A program made the translations under genes and the position numbers. Shown piece by piece: positions 47,118 to 57,100 of a stretch of 64,000 nucleotides of DNA (positions are counted from its first letter, which is position 1; each line of letters starts with the position of its first letter). This DNA is from Glossina fuscipes (Eukaryota > Arthropoda > Insecta > Diptera > Glossinidae). The notes under the pieces are model-generated. The model made no database searches. It was not told where the DNA came from and worked only from the letters and a program-made list of their open reading frames with translations. The stretch lies in NCBI RefSeq assembly GCF_014805625.2, contig NW_023998565.1:2004936-2068935 (forward strand), in the 5' to 3' direction.

Positions 47118-47528
47118 CTATTGACTTCTATTTTTCCTCTTAGTAGATCCTCTATGACTGGTACAGCCCCCATCTAACAAGCCCTCCTCAAGCCCAAAGA
47201 AACCCTCGACCTTTACACGGAGTCTTTCGCTTAGTCTCCTGTCATGCTCGATTTGTTTGTTAATTGTCTCCACGACCCGCTTATATCCCAGTTCATGCGC
47301 ATTCCATAGGTAAGCGGTATAACGGATACGGACCGACCCCCCCTCAAGTCTTTTCAGACCAAGCCTGACGCATTTTAAAATTGTTATTACCCAGCGCATA
47401 GCCCCTCCTCGGTTTGGTTCTGAGCTAAGTCTACACGTCAGTTCCTTGAACTGTCGGTTAGTCGACGCCGCCCAAGGACGCAACAGTTTCGGATATTTGC
47501 GGAGTAGTTTACTTAACGCTTCATACAT
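47118..47528 (-). CDS. Unrecognised 136-codon frame, basic protein
   Basis: I do not recognise this frame. It opens at the ATG at 47528 (MYEALSKLLRKYPKLLRPWA) and runs to a stop at 47118. It is rich in Leu and Arg. Its composition is helix-like (RRLSERLRVKVEGFFGLEEG) and it ends in a basic Ser/Lys/Arg tail (STKRKNRSQ). There is no transmembrane segment and no zinc motif. Base composition is clearly more GC-rich than the flanks, which argues for a recent arrival or real coding constraint. It could be an exon with coding sequence on either side, a gene fragment, or an old insertion. There is no neighbour that points to a function. Confidence 0.4.
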   Translation of the reverse strand: MYEALSKLLRKYPKLLRPWAASTNRQFKELTCRLSSEPNRGGAMRWVITILKCVRLGLKRLEGGSVRIRYTAYLWNAHELGYKRVVETINKQIEHDRRLSERLRVKVEGFFGLEEGLLDGGCTSHRGSTKRKNRSQ

Positions 47529-48432
47529 CGCTTTCCTATTTTCTATCGTATAACTAAAGAAATAATAGAAACAAAGAATTTTTGAAAAAATCGCACTAAC
47601 GCGTAATTATTATCTATATAAGATTTCAGCCAATTAAGCCCATTTTTACCATTCAAAAACAGATCAATAACAGAAAAGAGTAACCCTAAATACTACTGTG
47701 CTCATGTAGGCCAGTGTAATGCTATCTTTTTTAAATCTATACATTATGTGTACCAAATTCCCTACGGACCTAAGCATGTCGGCCTGTGCAAAGCCTCTAG
47801 TACACAATGCAGAGCATATGCATTTTCTTACCATTTTACATTAAAACTTATTTAAGTGAATACAATAGAGAGCTTCTGCTTACGCCGTTAAGCTTCCGAA
47901 ATAATCGGAGGAAAACTTTATTATAATCTGTTCAGCCTGAGTCGTGGTGCTTTTAGTCCATTGTTTTTTCTTTGCTTAACTAAGCGATGTAGTCTATTTT
48001 TTGTTTTTTGCTTGTCTATCTTTCTAAATCGATTTAGCCACGCCCGTCCGTCTGCGTGGTGTGTTCAGTACATGCATTTCGCAGTCGGATGCATTCGCAC
48101 GCCATCTTTAAGAAGAACACAACAATCAATTTTGATCCAAAGGCTTGAACGCTATACGCGAGGAAGAATACTGAAGGAGATTTTGAATGCTCTATAGATA
48201 ATCAAGCAAAGTGGAAGCGAATTTCCCAATAGAACCTAAGAAGCGAAGTGTTGTCATTTTGCAATGCATTGCAAGGCATTGCATTTTGCCTGAGAATTGA
48301 GGTCAGGGACCCACGAATGTGTACGTCATTTTCATATTGAGTTTCTGTCATAAATTCTTCCGTTTTTCTATTCTTTGAAATTGTGAAAGTTGTATACTGA
48401 GCTAAAAACACTAAAGCTTTCTTAACTTACAG
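47529..48432. other. No recognised gene
   Basis: AT-rich sequence. A plus-strand frame at 47961-48197 ends in SILIQRLERYTRGRILKEIL, with an amphipathic look, but its first half is a Phe/Leu artefact. A tandem gcattgca run lies at 48263-48285. Confidence 0.4.
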
Positions 48433-48793
48433 CACCAAAATCGCGATAAATTCAGCAAGGCACCTATGATTAAGAAAGGCAATGATTTTCATATAGGCTA
48501 TACTCTTGGTGAAGATTTCGCTTTGGAAAAAGTAGCCTGTCGGAAGTAGAATGTCGAAAGTGTTGGCAAAGCAAAGGTCGTCGAAGCTGATGCAAGATGA
48601 ACTCTTTAAAGTCATAGGTGCAGAAAAACTTCAAAGCGGAAAAAAGAAATCGAAATCCAAGCTAGATGAGAAGTCTCCAAGCAAAATTAAAAAGCCCAAA
48701 AGAATCGATAAATGTTTTCTTCGATCAAAAATGATAATAAAACCACATCAGTTAAAGTTCAAAATATTATTTTCAATAATCTTAAGAGAATAA
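48433..48793 (+). pseudogene. Coding-like stretch, possible decayed terminal exon
   Basis: I do not recognise it. After a splice-acceptor-like ttacag at 48427-48432 the frame reads HQNRDKFSKAPMIKKGNDF and then GYTLGEDFALEKV. It meets TAG near 48548, and coding-like sequence continues in a second frame from 48551 (MSKVLAKQRSSKLMQDELF, then GAEKLQSGKKKSKSK and SPSKIKKPKR). The Lys/Ser-rich end is like the tail of a nuclear or nucleolar protein. A single one- or two-base shift near 48530-48550 would join both parts. The end of the frame after about 48715 is probably not coding. Confidence 0.4.
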
Positions 48794-49426
48794 ATGATTG
48801 TCAATATTGAATTTCTTTAATTTCAGGAAACTTTTTTTTTTAATTTCACAATTAAACCGACTTTTATGGAAAACTGTTTTTTTCCAAATTTTTTTTTCTT
48901 TTTTCACTATCACTGCACCTCAAAAATTAATTTTAAATTTTTTCACTTTCCATTAAATGCTCATGACAGAGTTGTTTTTATATAATTTAAATTAACTTCT
49001 TTTACCCTCCACACTATGTTCAGCACAGAGTTGTTTCTAATAAATTTATGATGTTATTGTTGTATCTGTAAATACTCAAAAGCAACAAATTTTTTCTTTA
49101 AATCTAAACAAAATCAACCCGTATGTGTCTGAAAATCACCGAAATCAAGGAGTATGTGTCTGAAAACGGCCAAAATCCAAAAATTTTTTAATAAAAGTGA
49201 AAAATAGCTAAGAAAAATTCTCCCCGCAACATTTTTATTTTGTTTGTGTTTCTATGGCACGTGCTTCATTTTGCTGCATGGAATTTTTTATTAAAAACAC
49301 CTGTAGCTTATCAGATTCTCTAATTAAATAAAGTTTCTTTATTGTATACAAAAACCAAACAAAACGAAAATTTGAAAATTAAGCAAATATAAATTTATTT
49401 ATTTATTTATTTTACTAGGACATTTT
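48794..49426. other. AT-rich stretch, nothing recognised
   Basis: Runs of T and A. A (TTTA)n run lies at 49393-49414, next to the terminal exon of the minus-strand remnant. Confidence 0.5.
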
Positions 49427-50223
49427 TCAAAGTTCACAACCAGTTGGACCGTTTAGACCTTTGACGACCTTAAAACCGTTAACCGCTCTCATTTTCTCAA
49501 TAAAATTCTCTTGGTCTTCCATCGTGACCTGTTCCAAAAGCTTTAATAAAGGTGTAACTTTGAAAAATGGATTTGTCCTTCGTATTTGCAAATAGTATTA
49601 AATCTCCAATTAAAAAGTTAAATTTAATGGCAAGTATTGCATTTGCTTTCGGTAATATTTTCCAATTTATTCGATAACAAATAACCCTAGTGGGCGCAAC
49701 GGTAACTTTATATTCTTAACAAAAAATTACACTTACCTTAATACTTTCGGGAAATCCAATAAAAGTATATGAAACATTTGTGTCGAAAAATGCTCCATTG
49801 AAGATTTTTCTAAACGGTTTCTTTCCCTCGAATGGATTTTTGTCTTAATATTGGCCATAACTTAAAAAACTTACCATACCATACCTTAACCATATTCCGT
49901 CAGCATTTGTCAAAGCTAAATGTGTGCATTATCGTGAATGTAACGTCGAGATTTGTGATTCCTTAGTCAACTATTGTAGTGATATATGCCTGCTATCTGA
50001 AACTATATCAAAATATTCCGACAGTTTATTTCATCCGGCCTATGTTATACAATATGAAGTTGTTTCTCACTTCTATTACAGTTCTAACTGTATCTAACAA
50101 TCCGTAACTGCTATCGATGTGAAACTTTGTACAAAGATTTAAAATCATCGAAAGATCTTTTGAAAGCTTAAAGGGCATCCTCAACGGTTCAGTGCTATGC
50201 CCGCAATTAATACAATTTGCCAT
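49427..50223 (-). pseudogene. Unrecognised decayed gene, two-exon-like structure
   Basis: I do not recognise the family. From the ATG at 50223 the minus strand reads MANCINCGHSTEPLRMPFKL and then FHIDSSYGLLDTVRTVIEV. After a one-base shift near 50030 it continues KLSEYFDIVSDSRHISLQ, THLALTNADGIWLRYGM, NPFEGKKPFRKIFNGAFF, TNVSYTFIGFPESIK. Three stops interrupt this reading. At 49737 a clean GTAAGT donor ends the exon, and the terminal exon 49540-49427 follows in phase (LLEQVTMEDQENFIEKMRAV ... GPTGCEL, then stop). The shift and stops imply decay. Alternatively, some stops may be inside unrecognised introns. A diverged second copy of the terminal exon lies at 56225-56330. The CxxC at the start is the only zinc-type motif. 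Confidence 0.45.
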
Positions 50224-50585
50224 TTTTACGTAGATGTTCGAGATTATTAGTATCAATTATGCTTTTACACTTCTCTAATTGAATGAGCATGAAGCTCAAC
50301 TTAACATTAACAATGACTAATGTGAAGTGCCTAAAATATATGCACTATAAAATTAAATAATAGAAATCCTGTCCAAAGAGCAAAGTCCCAAAAATTCCGT
50401 GACCTGTCGAACAAAATAATAACTTTATGTTTCTAGCCCTGCATCACTGAGTGGTTGTACGATTTAGTAACAACAATTCGGTTCATGTTCACTGAAATGA
50501 ACGTGCAATACAAGCATTCACTCGCCTCGGTGCTTAGGATAATATGGTCTTTTCACAGAAAATGAAATAACTCAATTAGCTTTTG

Positions 50586-52397
50586 ATGTTGTTTACAATC
50601 TTAAGGCATTTGCAATTAGCAAGAAAAATGCAAAAATTTACGTCTTGCCATGAATTGTTGTCACAGTCTGCTGAGTTATCGACAAGTGGATATGAATTTC
50701 ATATCTCTGAAGAAGAGTTAGTCGAATGTTGCAATAAAGCGGAAGATACGATGAAAGAAGTAAAAAACATAGACGCTCCAGAAGAAGATCATGATGACAA
50801 CAAAAAAGAAACAATTGTGGATATAATATTTGAGGACTTTTCTACATCGCCTTTTAACAGTCCTGTAGTATCACCCGAGGGTAAGTTAAAGAATTTGGAA
50901 CGGTCCCCTTTATTCATTTTACGGGAAAAACCTAAGAAAAACTACAGCCGTGAATTTAGAGAAAAGGCAAAATTGAGTCTTTTATACGATCCTACGCCAG
51001 AAAGTAAGTGGCTCTTTGTAGGCTTTTTTTAACAACCCCAACTTTGTACATTCTTTTTAGGAAAAGCTTCAGATCAAGGTTCTGTCGATATCGAGAAAAA
51101 GGACACTTACGACGTAATTCAAAGTAAGTTGTTTTTAAAATTTGTGAAGAGACAACATTTAAGTTAAGATCAATTAATCCTAAATTTTTCAGCTTTGACG
51201 CCATCTAATCAGTGTAAAACTGAGATAAGTAACAATTATGGTTGGAATGACGATGATGATGACATTATTGCTTCCATAAGCACTCAAGAAATCCTACATC
51301 AAGATGTGAAGATGAATAATAATTTTCGCCATACGTCTAAGTTCCCAGTAAATAAGCAGATAACCCAGGGTATGGCATTGATATTCCTTACATTTTATTA
51401 TGCTTATTATTTTACTATTATTTTGATTGGCTTTAAAGGTAACCAAAGAGACAATATTAGTGGGTACTCCAAAAACTTGGTGCTGACGGAAATTAATGTT
51501 GCATTAGGACTTCAAAAAGCTAGCGGAGAACGGCCGGAGTTGGGAGAAGGCAAAAACGCAGTTGGCCTGAGTGAAATTTCTATTGAAAACGAATCGGAAG
51601 AAGTGAAAAGTAAAGTGAATCGAGATGAAGTGGGCAAGGTGAATAATCCGGAAAGTTCGCTTGTTTCTGCTGGTTTTAAAACAGCGAATGGTAAAAAAAT
51701 CTCCATATTGAAAAAAAGCCAAACATCCGTACAAAATATTCTAAGAGAATTTCAAGACATTTTGCAAGAAAAGAATTATAAAACTGAACTAAAAGACATA
51801 AAAGCGCGGATGTCGATTAAAAGTATGGAGTCAAAGTTTAGAAAAAATATAAACAGCAGTGCGAAAGTAGCCAACAAAACAGGCTTTCAAGCGAACTTTA
51901 AAATACAACAAGATAATGTTGGCAAGATCATTAATCCGGGAAGTTCGCTTGTTTCTGCAGGTTTTCAAACAGCGAGTGGTAAAAAAGTGCTCATATCCGA
52001 GACAGGAAACAAACGTGTTGGAAGCCTGCTAAATGAATTTAATCAAAGTGAAGATGGTGACATTGAGAATAATTTGCTTTCTATAAAAAATAAAATGATT
52101 TCAAAAAAGCAAAGCATGCTGATTGAAAAAAAAGCATCTTTAACAAGCAGGAAAGAAGAAAAAATGTACGACTATCCCAGTTGTAGCAGCAGATTGTCAG
52201 CAGCTGGTCCAATTCTGTGTCGCAAAAGGCTTTTATCATTGCCATTAAACCCAAAATTTAATTATAGGCCACCCCAACTTTGTGAGACACCCAATAGAAA
52301 CACACGGCAAACCGAGACTACGACACCAGAATTAGGGGAGTTTATTAATAATGCTGTGGAAACAAGTACACCAGGCGTCGATAGACCAAAGAGGTGA
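50586..52397 (+). CDS. Brca2: BRCA2 homologue with two BRC repeats
   Basis: The BRCA2 family loads RAD51 onto single-stranded DNA in homologous recombination. Exons read in one phase: 50586-51003, 51061-51123, 51193-51369 and 51439-52397, with GTAAGT donors at 51004 and 51124. A fourth intron, 51370-51438 (GTATGG...AAAG), is a multiple of three and lacks stops; left in, it would add 23 hydrophobic residues. BRC repeats lie at about 51644-51760 (SAGFKTANGKKISIL ... ILREF) and 51932-52050 (SAGFQTASGKKVLISETG ... LLNEF), each with the Phe-x-x-Ala contact to RAD51. The C-terminus has Thr-Pro and Ser-Thr-Pro sites. Visible length is about 547 residues, shorter than described fly Brca2 proteins. 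No helical or OB-fold DNA-binding domain was seen. The start at 50586 is uncertain and upstream exons may exist. The frame stops at TGA 52395-52397 but continues beyond. Confidence 0.8.
51644..52050 (+). repeat. Two near-identical BRC repeat units in Brca2
   Basis: The units share long identical DNA, such as gttcgcttgtttctgc in both, and start 288 bp apart. At protein level the core is SSLVSAGFxTAxGKK, followed by a Leu-rich ILREF or LLNEF helix, the second RAD51 contact. The DNA similarity suggests recent duplication or gene conversion between units. Confidence 0.85.
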
Positions 52398-52442
52398 CGG
52401 CTTTCGGGCTTAAGACGTACTGGCGTTAGTCCAAAGAAATAA
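52398..52442 (+). other. In-frame extension after the Brca2 TGA
   Basis: Directly after the TGA the same frame stays open for 14 codons (RLSGLRRTGVSPKK) to a TAA at 52440-52442. The peptide is basic with a Ser-Pro site, in keeping with the preceding RPKR. TGA followed by C is the context most often found in fly stop-codon readthrough. A CGA-to-TGA mutation would give the same picture. Confidence 0.6.
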
Positions 52443-53000
52443 ATACTACTTTTATTACATTGTGTAAAAGCAACGGAAGCCTTTTTTTGAATTCAAAAAC
52501 GTCCCGATATCTTTTTTCATTCAAATTAGTTTTGCTATTTTTTCGCATTTTATTTAATTAATGACATTTGGATGTATTTTTCTTATCCTCGGTTTCTTGT
52601 ATCTTTTTGCTTTCTTATGCTTTTTTCTTATTTAATGATTTTCTTATTGTACTATTGTATATATATATATATATACTATTATATTATATTGTATTGTATA
52701 AATTACATACAGGTAGTTTGAATAAATTTGAAACCCTTTATTTAATTGTATGAAAAAACAGTAACTTTTTTACATATAATTTTTGCTTAAATAAAATTGA
52801 GATAGCAAGATTTTGCTTGTATAATAAAAAAACGCGTATAATCTCTTTTTTTTGCCATTTTTACCAAAAGATTTCAGATTAGTTCATCCTTTGTAGCACG
52901 CAACAAAATATTGTATACCATTTATTTACTGAAACGCTTTTGGGAATATGTGCCCTTAGCCATTCTGACCTGCCGCCAATAATAGGAGCTCCTGATTGCG

Positions 53001-53156
53001 TCATATTCGGGGTCTTGTATTAAAGTTGCAACAGGCACGATAAAACTCTATGACCGATTTCGATTTATCTATAGATTCATTGATATTTCGCCAGCGTGTA
53101 TAGCCTTTATCAATAAGTTCTTGAACATATGTCGGTACCCCTGAGAAATGAGGATC
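53001..53156 (-). CDS. Orphan terminal exon of an unrecognised gene
   Basis: A strong acceptor (about 20 pyrimidines, then ttttttag at 53164-53157) precedes 51 open codons in phase 0 and a TGA at 53003-53001. The peptide reads DPHFSGVPTYVQELIDKGYT, then RWRNINESIDKSKSVIEFYR, and ends NTRPRI. It looks like a soluble protein C-terminus. I do not recognise it. Upstream exons on the minus strand should lie above 53.2 kb. The space to 53995 is taken by repeats, and X2 lies beyond, so the gene may be split or decayed. It converges with Brca2, with stops about 560 bp apart. Confidence 0.5.
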   Translation of the reverse strand, partial: DPHFSGVPTYVQELIDKGYTRWRNINESIDKSKSVIEFYRACCNFNTRPRI

Positions 53157-53203
53157 CTAAAAAAGAAAAAAAAAAAAAAAGCACAAATTATTGAGACTAT
53201 ATA

Positions 53204-53390
53204 CGCTTATTCTCGTAAGTGGCCAAATTTTTATACGAATACTTGAACAATTATTCAACAAATGTAAACAAATTGGACGCTAATTCTCACATTTTTCGCT
53301 TATTTTCGTATGTGGCAAATTTTTATACAAATACTTGACCAATTATTCAATAGATGTAAACTGCTATAACATAATTAGTTACCAATTATT
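53204..53390. repeat. 93-bp tandem duplication
   Basis: The stretch cgcttattctcgtaagtggc, then aatttttatacgaatacttg, starts at 53204 and again, slightly diverged, at 53297. Confidence 0.8.
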
Positions 53391-53459
53391 TACGTTCAAT
53401 TCTTAAATAATGGATACATCAATGCTCAAAATCATTTTTTGGAACTATCGCAGAGTTCG

Positions 53460-53625
53460 CAAAACATCCATTCATCCATTCAATCATTCATTCAATCATG
53501 TATTCATACATTCAATCATTCATTCATACATTCAATCACTCATCCATTCATTCGTTCATTCATTCATTCAATCATTCAGTCAATCATTCATTCATTCAAT
53601 CATTCATTCAAGCAACATGCACGAT
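53460..53625. repeat. Imperfect (TTCA)n microsatellite
   Basis: A 165-bp run of cattca/tcaatcattcattca units. Its Ser-Ile-His-Phe translations in all frames are artefacts. Confidence 0.9.
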
Positions 53626-53995
53626 ATTAATTCCATAGTGACAATATTACTAAAATTAACCAAAATAATCTGAAGATTAAGGAAAAAATAAATGAATTAA
53701 AGAAACTGATGTAAGTTTTTTTCATACTATAAAAATTTGCAATTCCTTGTGTTTTTCTGTTAAAGAAACTGGTGTAAGATTTTTCATACTATATGAGCCA
53801 AGAGTACCATCGTATTTACTATAAAATTAATTAATTTATGAAGTGTAAAACTATTTACTATGAAAGCAAATTGAAGCAAAATTAACGCTATTAGAAATAT
53901 TCCATTCAAAAATATAAACGAATTAAAATAATTTGTTTCGCTTTGTAATATTTTATTATACCATAATTCAGAGAAGAGGGATTTGATACATACCC
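53626..53995. other. AT-rich stretch with a short duplication
   Basis: The box ttaaagaaactgatgtaag, then tttcatactata, occurs at about 53696 and 53760. No coding sequence was seen. Confidence 0.6.
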
Positions 53996-55844
53996 TGTAA
54001 CGAGTCTTCTTAATCGGGGTGGAACTCAGTCAATCCGGGGTTCGTTGCAAGAATATTTATTTAGAACGAAATGTTCTGAACCTTCGGTGGGATGGTGTAA
54101 AATTTCCTTTATTGTATATTAAGCGGGGTACGGCGTTATGTAGAGGCTGGCTAGGAACAGGAACCAGCGAGGTGACCCGACTTCTGGTGTGGCTTACAGG
54201 TGGTGAGAGATTTACTTCTTATATGATTATATTTCTCTTTTTTTCCTTTGAATTATCTCGGAGCGCTACAGAAAAACAGAAACGTTGCCAGCGTCATAGC
54301 TGCCTGGGCCGACGGTTCGTCTCAGGTTGGTTATTCGTATTTAAAAAGAAAAAGGATGTTCCCTCCCAGTCCTTCAGGGATGGCGGTTAACAGCTAAACC
54401 AGCACATTCCCTATCCGTAGGGTCAGTGGTCCTAAAAGTCCTTCAGGGATGGCGGTTAACAGCTGAACCAACACATCCCCTATCCGTAAAGTCAGAAAAA
54501 AAAATTCTTTGTAAAGGTCAACTCGTCAAACTGTCCGTGGGCACTTACTATTCTTTTATAGCTGGTGTCTGGCTCGCTCGCTCCGTTCCAACGTGTCCTA
54601 TGCTGTGTACATTTAGGTGTGTGTTGCGGTTTTTTTAATTTAGGTTGGTAGCTGTCGCAACCTTAGTTACGAGTTGCATGACATACTTATACGTAGCTTA
54701 CGACTAACTAGCGTCTATCTCATAATTAATTTTTAATTAATTATAAAAATGCATGCAACTCTGTGCATACATGCAGCTGCAGAGTAACCTCAACCTTTAC
54801 ATACTAACAGGCAGTCCTTGCAACCACAAAAGTATAGCTTGCGACCAAAAAGTATAGCTTGCAACCGCAAAAGTATAGCTTGCAACCACAAAAGTATAGC
54901 TTGCAACTATTATTGCTATGTTTCCTCATCTTGTTCTTCAACATGGCTCTTCTTCTTTCTTTATGCTTCTCATCCGTCGAGTACGTTTCTATGGTTATAT
55001 TTAGGTAGAATAAGTGTATCTTCTGTTTCTCTGTGTTTATACATGTTTATACGGGTGAGTTTGTACATAATTGGGATGTGTGATCTCTCTGCATTTTGAA
55101 CATAAATGTTTATACGTTTGCATGGCCTAACGGCACTTATACATTGCTTCTATAGTTTTATGCGCTTTTTGTTTTTCTTCTGTTTTTCTTATATTTCTTC
55201 TTTTTTTTTGATCTCATGTGCCTATACATGTTAAAGGTTTTATATTGCCTGACGGCGTTTATACATTTTGTGTAATATTGTGTATGTGTTTGTACATTTT
55301 GCGCTTACGAGTATCTGTATTTGGTATGCATTGCTATGTGTGATTCTATCTATTCTATCTATTCTATCTATTCTATGTTGATTCTATCGTCTATACGTTT
55401 TGCATGATCGTGTATGCATTGTGAAGCATAAGGGTTTCGACGTGCTTATATGACCTAACGGCGTTTGTATAATAATGCATAATATGTATGCGTTTCTCCT
55501 GTGTGCTTCTACCATTTAAGGTATTTTTATACTTGTGCGGGTGTTTATATATTTTATATATCTCATATGATTTCACACCTATGTTCGACTTGTGCCTGTG
55601 TTATATGATTTTACATGTTCTATGCCTTGGAGCCATTTCATACATGTTTTGTTCATTTTAACGATCTTATACCTATTTTGCACTTATGCGGTTGTGTATA
55701 TATTTTGCTGGAGGAGGTTGTTCATGTTTACTTAATTCAATTAGACGTTTACGGACCGCTCGGACTGACAAGTGGTTCGCTGTGGGTAACTGTTTTAGGC
55801 GGACGGACTTGTATTCCGTAAGGGAGCAAAAACGCTTCCTTACA
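53996..55844 (+). mobile_element. LTR-like element X2, solo-LTR structure
   Basis: The element starts TGTAACGAGTCTTCTT and ends AACGCTTCCTTACA (1849 bp). It is flanked by accc and acct, a three-of-four match to a short target duplication. Matching blocks to X1, in inverted order, include gaaatgttctgaacctt, gcgaggtgacccgac, ccttcagggatggcgg and tggcctaacggc. It contains a 69-bp duplication (54368 and 54437), a 21-bp repeat array (54823-54908) and a (TCTAT)n-type run near 55345-55376. There is no coding frame of note. As with X1, a solo LTR fits best. Confidence 0.65.
54823..54908. repeat. About four tandem 20-21-bp units in X2
   Basis: The unit aaagtatagcttgcaaccac repeats with small changes from 54823 to 54908. 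The unit was not noticed in X1. Confidence 0.85.
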
Positions 55845-56224
55845 ACCTCCAAAAACCGAAAAAATAGTCATGTTTTGTTTTCTTTACATTTCATGTATGG
55901 TTTTTTTTGATAGTAGGTCTAGAACCACATATATGTGAGAGTATAGCATCAAGAGACAAGTCTTATCTTAAACTTCTATTTAAAAAAAAAAAAACAAAAA
56001 GAAAGAAAGAATATATATATAAAACAATTTTTATTTCAGTAAAATTTATATAAGGAATTTTACAAAGCACATAATGAAAACGTACTAGGAGTGAAACGGA
56101 AACAAATAAAATATTATTCAGAATTAACAGAAAATATGTGAAAAGATAAGAAAAATATATATGCGTTCAAATCAAATTTCTTTGTTTTCCAAAAACCAAA
56201 TAAAAGTAAAATTTTAAAATTTAA

Positions 56225-56330
56225 CAAATATCGATTTATTCATATTTATTTTACTTGGACAATTTTCAAAGTTTACGACCTTAAATCGATAAACCGCTCT
56301 CATTCTCATCGCAAGTTTTTTCTAATAAAG
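56225..56330 (-). pseudogene. Diverged copy of the terminal exon at 49427-49540
   Basis: The minus strand matches the unrecognised gene end: atgagagcggtt, taaggtcgt, and then the 3' flank caaagttt ... tttattttacttggac compared with 49393-49500. It has lost part of the coding sequence and carries an early stop. The 3' flanks, with ccaaaaaccaaa- and aaatttgaaaatt-type stretches, also match, so a genomic segment was duplicated. Confidence 0.6.
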
Positions 56331-56991
56331 TATCAAACACGAACTTCTTTTTATTTATTAATTGACGCAAAGTATCTTTGCTTTTGAAGCATATATAATT
56401 TGTCCCTTTTTTTTTTCTCAATTGTCACCAAATTCAGACTCTCAAATGAACCAAATACAGACTCGCTCTTTCAATTCCTCTCAGACGGAACCAAATTCAG
56501 AGTCGATTTTACAATTGAACAAGTTATCAATAAATGTAGACTCGCTTTTTTAATTCTTTCTCAATTTTCACCAAATTCAGAGTAGCGTTTTCAGTCTCTC
56601 TTAGATGGAACACAATCACCATTTTGTAATCTTTCAATTTTCTTCATTTAATTATCGATTCTATTCAAAGTTAAACTCGCAATTATTAACATAGTTTCCC
56701 TTAGGAAAATAATGAAAATTTGTTAATTTTCTTTCTACTTTAGGACGGTTACCGAAAGAATGACATACAAAGAATATAAGATACTTGTGGGGACACATTC
56801 TCATTTATTTATGCATAGACTATAATAGGTATGTAAGTGTATTGATTTTTTTGATAGACTTGACGATTTACCTAAGAAATAATCAATAGTAGCAAGAACA
56901 GCAGCAGCAGTGTTAGCGTCAACATCGTCACTAGTCATAGCGGCACATCTTAATTACGACAGAATTTACGGATGTTGAACTCATCACTTAC
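56331..56991. other. AT-rich stretch with an ccaaattcaga repeat
   Basis: The box accaaattcagactc/agag recurs at about 56428, 56490 and 56571. The plus-strand frames here reflect this repeat. No gene was recognised. Confidence 0.5.
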
Positions 56992-57100
56992 TTGTCGTAT
57001 GGTACTCTGACTACTCCATTTTCACTATAGTGAATTCGAATCAAGAACAGATCAATCGAATTCGCTATACCTCCCATTGATTTGTAAACAATTTCATCTG
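56992..57100 (-). other. Exon-like stretch, unrecognised
   Basis: Between an acceptor-like tctatatag (from 57109) and a GTAAGT donor at 56991, 109 bp stay open: ADEIVYKSMGGIANSIDLFL, then IRIHYSENGVVRVPYD. The splice signals and composition are coding-like, but no family is evident. It might belong to the same minus-strand gene as the orphan exon at 53001-53156; this is speculation. Confidence 0.35.

Noticed and set aside
50026..50256. ZAD-type zinc-finger domain on the minus strand
   Set aside because: Only one CxxC is present and the second Cys pair of a ZAD is missing; kept instead as part of an unrecognised decayed gene.
53410..53673. Ser-Ile-His-Phe-rich frames resembling a repeat protein
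   Set aside because: They are translations of an imperfect (TTCA)n microsatellite; all frames are open for the same reason.
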